From assembly GCA_025362815.1 (NCBI GenBank), contig JANYFG010000104.1, positions 1-35,060 of the forward strand: 35,060 nucleotides of DNA, read 5' to 3'. Made by a program: the position numbers and the translations under genes. The stretch comes from Rhodospirillales bacterium. Its GTDB lineage: Bacteria > Pseudomonadota > Alphaproteobacteria > Acetobacterales > Acetobacteraceae. How positions within the stretch are numbered: position 1 is the stretch's first letter; each line of letters begins with the position of its first letter. The notes under the pieces were generated by a model. The model saw only the letters and a program-made list of their open reading frames with translations. It did not search any database and was not told the origin of the DNA. This document shows, piece by piece, positions 8,085 to 17,920 of the stretch.

Positions 8085-8190
8085 ATCATGATGCGTTTGG
8101 GTTGCTTCACCCAAACGCATTAACATGATCGATAAAACAACAAGTTAGAGCCTGATATTTTGTCTACTCAAAATCATCAGGCTCAAGATC
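8082..8190 (+). repeat. Two-hairpin intergenic repeat, copy B
   Basis: The copy begins TAGATCATGATGCG. Hairpin 1 is a perfect 12-bp stem, ATGCGTTTGGGT (8091-8102) with ACCCAAACGCAT (8109-8120). The linker ACATGATCGATAAAACAACA follows. Hairpin 2 pairs GAGCCTGAT.ATTTTG with CAAAATCATCAGGCTC, with one bulge. It lies between the convergent ends of the EamA gene and the dehydratase gene and probably acts as a bidirectional terminator or mRNA-end stabiliser. Confidence 0.9.
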
Positions 8191-8260
8191 CTTAAAACCC
8201 GGACGCGGCTACCCCCTCGCCACCCTGCTCTACGCTTCTCCAGCACGTCCGTCTTAGGGC

Positions 8261-9781
8261 TCACATCGTGGCACCCAGCACCCAGGGTGCGAATTCCGCG
8301 CCGCCGAAATCGAACATCTCGGACTTCGTCTTTTCGCCGGACGCCGTGCGCAGCATATGATCGAAGATCCGCGCGCCGCATTCCTGCACCGTCTCCTCGC
8401 CATCGAGGATGGTGCCGCAGTTGATGTCCATATCGTCTTCCATGCGAGTGAACATGGCGGTGTTGGTGGCAAGCTTGATCGAAGGCGAAGGCTTGCATCC
8501 GAACACGCTGCCACGGCCGGTGGTGAAGCACACCAGATTGGCGCCGCCGGCCACTTGGCCCGTCGCCGCCACAGGATCGTAGCCGGGGGTGTCCATGAAC
8601 ACGAAACCCTTCTTCGTGACCATTTCGGCATAGTTCAGAACATCGACCAGATTGGTGCTGCCGCCCTTGGCCATCGCACCGAGCGACTTTTCCAAGATGG
8701 TGGTCAGCCCGCCGGCCTTGTTGCCGGGTGAGGGATTGGCGTTCATCTCCGCCCCCTCGCGCTCGGTGTAATTCTCCCACCAGCGCATCAGTCCCACGAG
8801 CTTCTCCCCCACCTCGACCGAGACCGCACGCCGCGTGAGCAGATGCTCGGCGCCATACGTCTCCGGCGTCTCCGACAGAATGACCGTTCCGCCGTGGCGC
8901 ACGAGCAAATCGCTGGCCACGCCGAGCGCGGGATTGGCGGACACGCCGGAATAGCCGTCCGACCCGCCGCACTGCAGCGCCACCACCAGCTCGCTGGCCG
9001 GCACCGGCACGCGCGTCACGTCATTGGCCTCGGCCAGCGCGTTCTTCACGAATTCGATGCCGGCCAGCACCGTTTTGCGGCTGCCGCCCATCTCCTGAAT
9101 GTCCAGGGCCTTCAGCCGTCCGGCCAGGCGCTGCTCGGTCATCAGCCCGCCGATCTGGTTCACCTCGCAGCCCAGCCCCAGCACGATCACAGCGGAGAAA
9201 TTCACATGGCGCGCGAAGCCGCCGAGCGTGCGACGCAGCAACGTCAAAGGCTCCAGCTGCGTCATGCCGCAGCCCGTCTTGTGTGTCAGTGCCACCACGC
9301 CGTCCACATTCGGATAATCCGCCAGCGGATCGTGCCCGGTGATCGGATTGCGCTTGAACGCATCGGCCACAACGCTTGCCACATGCGCGGAGCAGTTCAC
9401 GCTGGTCAGGATGCCGATATAGTTGCGCGTCGCCACGCGCCCGTCCGGACGGCGTATGCCCATGAAGGTCGCCGGCGTTTCGACATAGGCGGTGGGCGTG
9501 GTGTGCTGGGCGTGGGCATAGTCCTTGGCGAAATCGCCCATCCCGCAATTATGCGTATGGATGTGCTCGCCCGGCGAAATCGGCGCCGTGGCAAAGCCGA
9601 TGATCTGGCCGTAGCGAATGATGGGGTCCCCCACCGCGTACGCCCGTGTCGCGGCCTTGTGCCCGGCGGGAATGCACATGGTGGCCAGACAATTGCTGCC
9701 GAGCGAGGTGCCCGGCAGCAAGGTGGCGCGCGCGATGACCACGCCGTCATCAGGGTGCAGTCGGATGACGGGCGGGTTCAT
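8261..9781 (-). CDS. UxaA/GarD-family sugar-acid dehydratase
   Basis: A 506-residue protein of the altronate/galactarate dehydratase family. The N-terminal about 90 residues form the SAF-type domain (VIRLHPDDGVVIA, GDPIIRYGQIIG, HTHNCGMGDF). The large catalytic part follows, with RNYIGILTSVNCSAHVA, THKTGCGM, GLGCEVNQI, LQCGGSDGYSG and CFTTGRGSVFGCKPSP. These enzymes dehydrate aldonic or aldaric acids to 2-keto-3-deoxy acids in the cytoplasm. Altronate and galactarate are both possible; the aldolase partner favours an aldaric acid such as galactarate or glucarate. The ATG at 9781 lies ten bases after the aldolase stop, so the two are one operon. Upstream in-frame sequence is a shadow of the aldolase gene. 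Confidence 0.88.
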   Translation of the reverse strand: MNPPVIRLHPDDGVVIARATLLPGTSLGSNCLATMCIPAGHKAATRAYAVGDPIIRYGQIIGFATAPISPGEHIHTHNCGMGDFAKDYAHAQHTTPTAYVETPATFMGIRRPDGRVATRNYIGILTSVNCSAHVASVVADAFKRNPITGHDPLADYPNVDGVVALTHKTGCGMTQLEPLTLLRRTLGGFARHVNFSAVIVLGLGCEVNQIGGLMTEQRLAGRLKALDIQEMGGSRKTVLAGIEFVKNALAEANDVTRVPVPASELVVALQCGGSDGYSGVSANPALGVASDLLVRHGGTVILSETPETYGAEHLLTRRAVSVEVGEKLVGLMRWWENYTEREGAEMNANPSPGNKAGGLTTILEKSLGAMAKGGSTNLVDVLNYAEMVTKKGFVFMDTPGYDPVAATGQVAGGANLVCFTTGRGSVFGCKPSPSIKLATNTAMFTRMEDDMDINCGTILDGEETVQECGARIFDHMLRTASGEKTKSEMFDFGGAEFAPWVLGATM

Positions 9782-9791
9782 CGCGTGGTCC

Positions 9792-10568
9792 TCAGACGTG
9801 TTCGGCGGCGGTGTTGCGCACGTGTTTGACGGCGGCCTTGGCGGCCACGGCCATGATGCCGCTGTCGTTGGAGATGGTGACCAGACGGAAGCCCATCTTG
9901 ATGGCCTTGGCGGCATATTCGGCGGTGCCGCAATGAATGCCGGCGTAAAGCCCGCGCTTGGCGCAGGCGGCCAGGATCTTCTCGTAGATCGCGAGAATTT
10001 CCGGCTCCTCACGATCCAGGATCGGGATCATTCCGTACGAGAACCCCAGATCGGATGGCCCGATATAAACGCCCGTCAGCCCGGGCACGTCGAGAATGGC
10101 ATCGAGGCTTTCCACCGCCTGCCTGGTCTCGATCATCGGCATGATGATGATCTCGTCGTTGGCGGTTTTCTGGTAGCCGGTCGCCTCGCCATACATCGCA
10201 GCGCGGATGGGGCCGTTGGACCGCGCGCCCATCGGCGGATAGGTGCAGTAGGAAACGAGCGATTGGGCTTCGGCGGCCGAATTGATCATCGGGCAGATCA
10301 CGCCATAGGCGCCGGCATCGAGCACCTTGCCCACGATACCCGGCTCCAGCCACGGCACGCGCACCATCGGCAGGATCGGATGGCCCTGCATCGCCTGGAA
10401 GCATTGCACCATCGACATGTAATCCTGCACGCCGTGCTGCATATCCACGGTCACGCTATCGAAGCCGCATTGCGCGATCACTTCGGCGGAAAACCCGGAC
10501 GGAATGGCCAGCCAGCCATTGACCACGGCCTTGCCCGATGCCCAGGCCTGTTTGATTTTATTTTGCAT
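9792..10568 (-). CDS. HpcH/HpaI-family aldolase (GarL-like)
   Basis: A 258-residue class II metal-dependent aldolase of the HpcH/HpaI family. The visible core includes FDSVTVDMQHG, PMVRVPW, the metal-binding glutamate in IMPMIETRQA and GVYIGPSDLGFSYG. Relatives cleave 2-keto-3-deoxy sugar acids, for example 5-keto-4-deoxyglucarate to pyruvate and tartronate semialdehyde, so it would complete the pathway begun by the neighbouring dehydratase. The ATG at 10568 has GGGGAG about eight bases upstream. It is first in the operon, with a palindromic operator candidate only 20 bases upstream. Exact substrate is inferred from the neighbour. Confidence 0.85.
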   Translation of the reverse strand: MQNKIKQAWASGKAVVNGWLAIPSGFSAEVIAQCGFDSVTVDMQHGVQDYMSMVQCFQAMQGHPILPMVRVPWLEPGIVGKVLDAGAYGVICPMINSAAEAQSLVSYCTYPPMGARSNGPIRAAMYGEATGYQKTANDEIIIMPMIETRQAVESLDAILDVPGLTGVYIGPSDLGFSYGMIPILDREEPEILAIYEKILAACAKRGLYAGIHCGTAEYAAKAIKMGFRLVTISNDSGIMAVAAKAAVKHVRNTAAEHV

Positions 10569-10588
10569 ATGGTCGTTCTCCCCTTTTG

Positions 10589-10604
10589 TTAGCGATAACG
10601 CTAA
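10589..10604. promoter_or_regulatory. Palindromic operator candidate (LacI-type) of the sugar-acid operon
   Basis: TTAGCG-ATAA-CGCTAA is an inverted repeat with perfect 6-bp arms, 20 bases upstream of the aldolase start. It resembles the TGTTAGCG.TAACA pattern bound by many LacI-family sugar-acid regulators. A second perfect palindrome, GCCTGATCAGGC, lies at 10613-10624. The position suits a repressor that blocks transcription. No regulator gene is in the window. Confidence 0.5.
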
Positions 10605-10653
10605 GCGCGGAGGCCTGATCAGGCAAGCCGACGGCGGCTGCAATGCAGGCATG

Positions 10654-10680
10654 AAAAAAGGCGGCCGAAGCCACCTTTTT
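10654..10680 (-). terminator. Rho-independent terminator of the F0 ATP synthase operon
   Basis: On the minus strand the sequence reads AAAAAGGTGGC-TTCG-GCCGCCTTTTTT, a 6-bp GC-rich stem (one G-U pair) closed by a UUCG tetraloop and followed by six T. It lies 52 bases beyond the atpF stop. The A-run on the other side means the structure could also work in the other direction. Confidence 0.85.
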
Positions 10681-10731
10681 AATGGGGTTACATCTTGGCG
10701 CCCCAAGGCGCCTATGCCGACTCGTTTCGCA

Positions 10732-11250
10732 TCAGGCCGCGCGACGCGGGCTCAAAGCCTGCGGCAGGCGTGCGATCGCGCCATCGATCAGCCCGCCCGC
10801 GGCGTCCGCCGTCAGGTTTTCCAGGATGACGCTTCTGGCGGCGGCGGCGGCCACATCGGCGGCGGCAAGGCGAACCTCATCCACCGCGGCCTTTTCAGCC
10901 GCCGCAATCCGGTCCATCGCCATCTTCTCCCGGCGACGCGCGGTCTGCTCGGCATCGGCGGCGGCAATGGCCGCCAGACGTGCTGCCTCGCGCTTCGCAC
11001 CCTCGAGCAAGGCGCTCGCATCCGTCATCGCCTGCGCGCGACGGATGTTGGCGTCCTTCAGCATCGCCTCTGCCTCGGCCCGAAGCCGCTCGGCCTCGGC
11101 CAGTTCACGCCGGATGGTCTCGGCCCGCTTGTCGAGCATGGTCGTCGCGACTTTCCACAGCTTCGGGCCAAGCAGCACGAAGAACAGAACGAACGCGATG
11201 GCCACCCAGCTACGCGGGTCGGCGAAGAATCTGTCGTGGTGGTGGTCCAT
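10732..11250 (-). CDS. atpF: F0F1 ATP synthase subunit b
   Basis: A 172-residue peripheral-stalk subunit. A short N-terminal segment with one membrane helix (SWVAIAFVLFFVLLGPKLW) is followed by a long charged, Ala-rich helix (about residues 38-150) that forms the dimeric stalk linking F0 to F1. The ATG at 11250 lies 13 bases after the atpF' stop; earlier in-frame codons belong to a shadow of atpF'. Last gene of the operon, followed by a strong terminator. Confidence 0.93.
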   Translation of the reverse strand: MDHHHDRFFADPRSWVAIAFVLFFVLLGPKLWKVATTMLDKRAETIRRELAEAERLRAEAEAMLKDANIRRAQAMTDASALLEGAKREAARLAAIAAADAEQTARRREKMAMDRIAAAEKAAVDEVRLAAADVAAAAARSVILENLTADAAGGLIDGAIARLPQALSPRRAA

Positions 11251-11263
11251 GGGGGTCGCCTCT

Positions 11264-11851
11264 CTAAGCGGCGCGGGCGGCGAGCGCCCGGTCGACGGCG
11301 TTGTCGACAATGCTGCTGTCCGGTGCGAAGCCGGCCAGGCGCTGCACCACATCGGCCGTTGTGACGCGGGCGACGTCGCGAAGCGCGCCCACGGACGCGG
11401 CCTTGGCGGCATCGATCCGTATTTCGGCCTCGGCCAGCTGCTGCTCAAGCCTGGCATTCGCGGCCATGCCGGCACGGGTGGCTTCAGCTTTTGCCGTGTC
11501 CACGGCACCGGCGATCTGCGCCTGCGCCTCGGCCTGGGCCTTCTTCGTGGCGGTGGTCAGTTCGTCGACCGCCGTATCCGACTGCTGCTTGGCAGCGCGG
11601 GCAGCGTCGAGGTCGGCGGCAATCCGCGCTGCGCGCGCTTCCAGCACCTCACCCACCTGCGGCAACGCCCAACGTTCGAGCAGCAGATAAAGAGCAAGGA
11701 AGATGATGAACAGCCACACCACCTGACTTTTGGTCAGGGGATTGCCGAAATCGATCTGCGGCGGGAGCGACTTCTCGGCCTCTGCGGCATACGCCGCAGA
11801 GGTCAGCAGAAGGACCGTTCCAGCCGTGAGAAGCGCTTTGAGCCTTCGCAC
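11264..11851 (-). CDS. atpF': F0F1 ATP synthase subunit b' (second b-type subunit)
   Basis: A 195-residue protein. A signal-like N-terminus (KALLTAGTVLLLTSAAYA) is followed by the b'-specific block around FGNPLTKSQVVWLFIIF, a membrane helix and a long Ala/Glu-rich coiled coil. Photosynthetic and alphaproteobacterial ATP synthases use a b/b' heterodimer as stator, and this gene sits where b' is expected between atpE and atpF. The start is GTG at 11851, preceded by a near-perfect AGGAGG. The next ATG would remove the signal-like region. Confidence 0.9.
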   Translation of the reverse strand: MRRLKALLTAGTVLLLTSAAYAAEAEKSLPPQIDFGNPLTKSQVVWLFIIFLALYLLLERWALPQVGEVLEARAARIAADLDAARAAKQQSDTAVDELTTATKKAQAEAQAQIAGAVDTAKAEATRAGMAANARLEQQLAEAEIRIDAAKAASVGALRDVARVTTADVVQRLAGFAPDSSIVDNAVDRALAARAA

Positions 11852-11866
11852 GGAAAGCCTCCTAGA

Positions 11867-12091
11867 TCAGGCGAACAGGATCAGGAAGGCGATCAGCAGG
11901 GCGAACAGCGCCACGGCTTCCGTGAGCGCGAAGCCCAGAATGCCGAGCGGGAACACCGCGTCACGCGCGGACGGGTTGCGGGCGACCGACGTGATCAGGG
12001 CAGAGAAGATGTTGCCGATACCGAGGCCGACGCCGAACAGCGCGAACACGGCAAGGCCAGCACCGATATACTTCGCGGCGGCTGCGTCCAT
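11867..12091 (-). CDS. atpE: F0F1 ATP synthase subunit c
   Basis: A 74-residue hairpin of two membrane helices that forms the proton-carrying rotor ring. The polar loop is [10 protein letters not shown] and the proton-binding carboxylate is Glu58 in [14 protein letters not shown]. The first helix has the Gly-rich [16 protein letters not shown] packing pattern. Length and motifs match alphaproteobacterial subunit c. No sign of the alternative sodium-binding motif was seen. Confidence 0.97.
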   Translation of the reverse strand: MDAAAAKYIGAGLAVFALFGVGLGIGNIFSALITSVARNPSARDAVFPLGILGFALTEAVALFALLIAFLILFA

Positions 12092-12148
12092 GGGAGTAGT
12101 TCCTTCTGAGATACGAGAGAGAAAGTAAGCGAAAGCGGCCTGGACGAC

Positions 12149-12910
12149 TTAGTGCAGATGCACCGCGTCATGCAGGTAGATGCAGGTGAGAATAGCGAAC
12201 ACGTAGGCCTGCAAGAAGGCGACGAGAAGCTCGAACCCCATCAGCACGATGTTCAGCGCCATCGGGCCCACGGCCGCGACAACGCCGAACTGGCCCAGCA
12301 TGGTGGACGCCGACATCAACACGATGAAGGTGGCGAACACCTCGAACATCACGTGCCCTGCAACCATGTTGGCGCACAGACGAATGCTCAGGCTGACCGG
12401 ACGCGAGAGGTAGGAGATGATCTCGACGGGAATGATGATGGGCGCCAACGCCTTGGGCGCGCCCTCGGGGAAGAAGTAGCTGAAGAAGTGCAGCCCGTGG
12501 ATGCGCAGTGCCACCACGGTTGCCACGACGATCACGATCAGCGCCAGCCCGAACGTGACGGCGATGTGGCTGGTATAGGTGAACGAGAAGGGCAGCAGGC
12601 CGAGCAGGTTGCCCATCATCACGAAGAAGAACAGCGTGAACACGAACGGGAAGTAGCGCTTCCCCTCCGGCCCGATCTGTTCGATGCACATGCCGTAGAT
12701 GCCGTCATACGCGATTTCGGCCAAGGCCTGCAGCCGGCCCGGGATCACGGCCTTCGGCTTCATGCCGACCACGAGAAGGGCCAGGATCAGGCCGCCCGCG
12801 ATGAGCATCATCAGGTTGGACTGGGTAAAGTTCACCGAGGCGCCGAGCGCGCCCAGCGACGTTTCCAGCTTGAACTGGCCCAATGCGTCGATGGTGGGTT
12901 CAGCTGCCAC
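12149..12910 (-). CDS. atpB: F0F1 ATP synthase subunit a
   Basis: A 253-residue membrane protein that forms the two proton half-channels beside the c-ring. Five or six hydrophobic helices are visible. The essential arginine lies in SLSIRLCANMVAGHVMFEVF, and the last helices carry ELLVAFLQAYVFAILTCIYL, both hallmarks of subunit a. It is between atpI and atpE in the operon, with about 50-60 bases on each side. Confidence 0.96.
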   Translation of the reverse strand: MAAEPTIDALGQFKLETSLGALGASVNFTQSNLMMLIAGGLILALLVVGMKPKAVIPGRLQALAEIAYDGIYGMCIEQIGPEGKRYFPFVFTLFFFVMMGNLLGLLPFSFTYTSHIAVTFGLALIVIVVATVVALRIHGLHFFSYFFPEGAPKALAPIIIPVEIISYLSRPVSLSIRLCANMVAGHVMFEVFATFIVLMSASTMLGQFGVVAAVGPMALNIVLMGFELLVAFLQAYVFAILTCIYLHDAVHLH

Positions 12911-12961
12911 GATGGCCGTCCTTCAATTCTGTCCGGGGCAGGTGCCCACGGGGTTTCATCT

Positions 12962-13279
12962 TCAGCCGCGGGATTTGCCCACCGTCAGCACACGCCAGAC
13001 ATTGGCCACACCGGCGGCGCCACCCATCAGCACGAACAGCGACAGCAGCAAGGGCGAGGTATGAAGCCAGCGATCCAGCGCATAACCAAGGGCCGCGCCC
13101 ACGGCCAACGCCGATACCATCTCCGTTCCCACCCGCAACCCCACGCCCAGCGCCGAAGTGCCAGACCCGGCTTTCGCAGGGTCCGTCGCCACGGGGTCCA
13201 ATCCCTGCTTCGCGCGGGCGGCGCCAAGACGGGCCTCGAAAGACCCCTTTTCGCCGTCGTTGCCGTCACTCATCGCCAT
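12962..13279 (-). CDS. atpI: AtpI-like F0 assembly protein (subunit I)
   Basis: A 105-residue protein with a hydrophilic N-terminus and two C-terminal membrane helices (MVSALAVGAALGYALDRWL and LLLSLFVLMGGAAGVANVW). This matches the AtpI/AtpZ family, which helps assemble the c-ring or move Mg2+. It is the first gene of the F0 operon, as expected. Two start codons, ATG at 13279 and ATG at 13273, are both possible; the purine-rich GGGGGGCGG lies just ahead of them. Confidence 0.85.
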   Translation of the reverse strand: MAMSDGNDGEKGSFEARLGAARAKQGLDPVATDPAKAGSGTSALGVGLRVGTEMVSALAVGAALGYALDRWLHTSPLLLSLFVLMGGAAGVANVWRVLTVGKSRG

Positions 13280-13348
13280 CCGCCCCCCAACAAGTCCCCG
13301 CGCCGGTGCAAACTTTTCCCGGAAGAAGCCTTGCCCGAAGGCGAGCGG

Positions 13349-13377
13349 TTGCTAGCCTCCACGTGACAGGGTGTCAA
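13349..13377 (-). promoter_or_regulatory. Sigma-70 promoter of the F0 operon
   Basis: On the minus strand TTGACA (13377-13372) is a perfect -35 hexamer. After exactly 17 bases comes TAGCAA (13354-13349) as a moderate -10. The start of atpI is about 70 bases further down. The leader between them holds a small hairpin, CTCGCC-TTCG-GGCAAG (13345-13330). Confidence 0.6.
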
Positions 13378-13405
13378 GAATGCGAACATCTGTTGGAGAC
13401 ATGAG

Positions 13406-14740
13406 ATGAGCCGATTGTTGCACCGCACGATGCACGAAGCCCCCCACATGGCGGTGGGCGGCCAGGGCATGTTCATCCACATGGCAGACGGGCGGCGGAT
13501 CCTCGATGGCTCCGGCGGTGCCGCAGTGTCGTGTCTCGGCCACGGCAACGCCCGTGTGGCAGAGGCGGTGGCCGCCCAGATGGCCCGGGTTTCCTACGTT
13601 CATACCGGCCTGTTCACCAACGAGGCCGCCGAGGAGCTCGCCGAATTCGTGCTCGACGGCAACCCGGGCGGGCTCACCCACGCCTATTTCTGCTCGTCCG
13701 GCTCGGAGGGGATGGAGGCCGCGATCAAGCTCGCCCGGCAATATTTCCTCGAAATCGGCCAACCCGCCCGCACCCGGTTCATCGCGCGGCGTGCCAGCTA
13801 TCATGGCAACACCTTGGGGGCGCTGTCCGCCGGCGGCAACGCGATGCGTCGTGCGCCGTATGCCGGGCTGCTGTCGCCCGCCTTCAGCCATGTGAGCCCC
13901 TGCTTCGCCTACCGCTTCCAGAACGACGACGAGACGGACGCGCAGTATGTCCAGCGCCTTGCGGACGAGCTCGAAGCCGAATTCCAGCGCCTCGGGCCAG
14001 AGAACGTGGCCGCCTTCTGTGCCGAGCCGGTGGTGGGCGCCACCACCGGCTGCGTGGCCGCCGTGCCCGGCTATTTCGCCGCCATGCGCGCGGTGTGCGA
14101 CCGCCACGGCGCGCTGCTCGTGCTCGACGAAGTGATGTGCGGCATGGGCCGCACCGGCACCATGCACGCCTGGGAGCAGGAGGATGTCACGCCCGACATC
14201 CAGGTCATCGCCAAAGGCCTCGGCGGCGGCTACCAGCCGATCGGCGGCATCTTGATCGCAGGCCACGTGATCGAGGCGTTTCGTGCCGGCTCTGGTGCGT
14301 TCATGCACGGCCATACCTACCAGGCCCATCCCGTCGCCTGCGCCGCGGCTCTGGCCGTGCAGAAGGTGATCCGCGACGACGACCTGCTCGGCAATGTCCG
14401 CGCCATGGGCGCCCATCTGTCGGATGCGCTGGTCGAGCGCTTCGGCAATCACGCGCATGTCGGCGACATCCGGGGACGCGGCCTGTTCCAGGCGATCGAG
14501 CTGGTGTCGGATCGGAGCACGAAGGCCACGTTCGATCCCGCGACCCGCCTGCACGAACGCATCAAGCAGCAGGCCTATCAGCACGGTCTCGCCGTCTATC
14601 CGATGGGCGGCACCCTCGACGGCCGCCACGGCGACCACGTCATCGTGGCCCCGCCCTACATTGCAACGAAAGCTGATGTGGAGATGATCGTCGAGCGTTT
14701 GGGCCGCGCCGTCGAGGCGGCGCTGGCGGAGGAAAGCTAG
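13406..14740 (+). CDS. Class III (omega-amino-acid type) aminotransferase
   Basis: A 444-residue PLP-dependent enzyme of aminotransferase class III. The phosphate-binding SSGSEGMEAAIK (97-108), YHGNTLGALS (132-141), the cofactor-contacting LDEV (240-243) and the Schiff-base lysine Lys270 in IAKGLGGGY are all present. The terminal FDPATRL and VIVAPPYI blocks are also typical. Family members move amino groups from beta-alanine, taurine, polyamines or other omega-amines to a keto acid; the substrate is not clear. GGAGAC precedes the ATG. It diverges from the F0 operon across 126 bases. Its TAG stop is the first three bases of repeat copy C. Confidence 0.9.
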   Translation: MSRLLHRTMHEAPHMAVGGQGMFIHMADGRRILDGSGGAAVSCLGHGNARVAEAVAAQMARVSYVHTGLFTNEAAEELAEFVLDGNPGGLTHAYFCSSGSEGMEAAIKLARQYFLEIGQPARTRFIARRASYHGNTLGALSAGGNAMRRAPYAGLLSPAFSHVSPCFAYRFQNDDETDAQYVQRLADELEAEFQRLGPENVAAFCAEPVVGATTGCVAAVPGYFAAMRAVCDRHGALLVLDEVMCGMGRTGTMHAWEQEDVTPDIQVIAKGLGGGYQPIGGILIAGHVIEAFRAGSGAFMHGHTYQAHPVACAAALAVQKVIRDDDLLGNVRAMGAHLSDALVERFGNHAHVGDIRGRGLFQAIELVSDRSTKATFDPATRLHERIKQQAYQHGLAVYPMGGTLDGRHGDHVIVAPPYIATKADVEMIVERLGRAVEAALAEES

Positions 14741-14846
14741 ATCATGATGCGTTTGGGTTGCTCAACCCAGGCGCAGAAACATGATCGATAAAACAACAAG
14801 TTAGAGCGTGATTATTTGTCTATTCAAAATCATCACGCTCTAGATC
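14738..14846 (+). repeat. Two-hairpin intergenic repeat, copy C
   Basis: Begins TAGATCATGATGCGTTTGG at the aminotransferase stop codon. Hairpin 1 has two mismatches here (right arm CAACCCAGGCGCAG). The linker ACATGATCGATAAAACAACA is identical to copies B and D. Hairpin 2 pairs AGAGCGTGAT with ATCACGCTCT, whereas B and D pair AGCCTGAT with ATCAGGCT: a compensated C-G to G-C change. It separates two co-directional genes. Confidence 0.9.
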
Positions 14847-14931
14847 GGCCGCCCTGCTGCAGGCGCTGCCGCTTCGCTGAATAAGCTTTGCGCCTATATG
14901 TTAAGTCAACGCTGCAATTGGGGCTGGACCG

Positions 14932-15936
14932 ATGTCACATAACGAGACCGACCCTCTGGTCTGGGATGCCAGCCGCCTGCGCATCGCCACGAAGTCCGCC
15001 GGCGTGGCGCTTTGGGCGTGGAACATGCGCAACGATATGTTCAGCATGGACATAAACGCCCACCGGCTCTGGGGCATGACGCCCGAAGATGGCGTCATCA
15101 CTTTCGAGGAGCTGTCGGTCAAAATTCATCCGGAGGACATCAACCGCGTCCGAGCTGCCTTCAATGCGACGCTCGAAATGAATGGCACCTTCGAGATCGA
15201 TTTCCGACTTCTGGACGGAGACAAGATCCGCTGGGTCGCGGCGCGTGGCGAGGGTGACGAGAACGACACCCAAGGGCGCAGCATGTTCGGCATCTTCCTC
15301 GATGTGACCGAGCGAAAGCTGGCCGAGGAGGATCGCGACCTGTTGGCCGGCGAAATGAGCCATCGGGTGAAGAACCTGTTCGCCATCGCGGTCGGCCTGA
15401 CCCAGATCGCCGCCCGCGGCGCCAAGACGCCGCAGGAGATGGCGACCGATCTCACACAGCGCCTTATCGCGTTGGGTCAGGCCCACGAGCTCGTTCGCCC
15501 CACCATGTTGAACGAGCGCAAGGCGGCCAGGCTGCAAGAGCTTCTGAGCGTTTTGCTCGGCGCCTACGACGACAACGGGACGGTCGGCGATCGCATCCAG
15601 GTGTTCGCTCCGTCCATCATGGTGGGTGAGGGATCGATCAACACGCTCGCGCTGGTCATTCACGAGCTGGCGACGAACTCGATCAAATACGGCGCCCTGT
15701 CGAAGGGCAAGGGCCGGTTGGTGGTGGATTGCGCGATCGACGGCCAGGAGATCGTGATCATCTGGACGGAGACAGGAGGCCCCGCGGTTGCGGAAAAACG
15801 GGGGAAACCGGGCTTCGGTAGCAACCTCGTTCACCGCAGCATCGTCCGCCAGCTGGGCGGAACCATCAATTTTGACTGGCCCGCGCAAGGCGTGGTGGTG
15901 ACCCTTCGGGTCAACCAGGCCCGGCTGGGCGTGTAG
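14932..15936 (+). CDS. PAS-domain HWE-family sensor histidine kinase
   Basis: A 334-residue soluble kinase. Residues about 12-130 form a PAS/PAC sensor domain (WAWNMRNDMFSMD, a PAS-like core and the closing FGIFLDVTERK). The kinase core is of the HWE type: phospho-accepting His144 in EMSHRVKNLFAIA, the N box HELATNSIKYGAL with Asn249, and the diagnostic WTE with Trp278 and Glu280. No membrane helix is seen, so the signal is probably cytoplasmic. No response regulator is adjacent. HWE kinases in alphaproteobacteria often act in light, general-stress or redox signalling; the signal here is unknown. It is convergent with the ABC exporter 14 bases away. Confidence 0.92.
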   Translation: MSHNETDPLVWDASRLRIATKSAGVALWAWNMRNDMFSMDINAHRLWGMTPEDGVITFEELSVKIHPEDINRVRAAFNATLEMNGTFEIDFRLLDGDKIRWVAARGEGDENDTQGRSMFGIFLDVTERKLAEEDRDLLAGEMSHRVKNLFAIAVGLTQIAARGAKTPQEMATDLTQRLIALGQAHELVRPTMLNERKAARLQELLSVLLGAYDDNGTVGDRIQVFAPSIMVGEGSINTLALVIHELATNSIKYGALSKGKGRLVVDCAIDGQEIVIIWTETGGPAVAEKRGKPGFGSNLVHRSIVRQLGGTINFDWPAQGVVVTLRVNQARLGV

Positions 15937-15950
15937 AGCGTGTTATCTGC

Positions 15951-17795
<1,845 letters not shown>

Positions 17796-17920
17796 TCGTC
17801 CAGGCTCGGACCCATTGGTGCGCTGCGTCAAACAAAGACTCGCCCTTGGGCATCTGCCTTGCGTCGCGCGCACGCCGAATTCGTGGCATGAACGCCGCTC
17901 GCACCCAATGGACCCGACCG

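Noticed and set aside
10732-13279. Incomplete ATP synthase operon as a sign of deletion of F1 genes
   Set aside because: Alphaproteobacteria normally keep the F0 and F1 genes in separate operons, and the F0 set here is complete with its own promoter and terminator.
15935-15950. A fifth copy of the two-hairpin repeat (TAGAGCGTGTTATC) after the kinase gene
   Set aside because: Only about ten bases resemble the second hairpin and neither stem can form.
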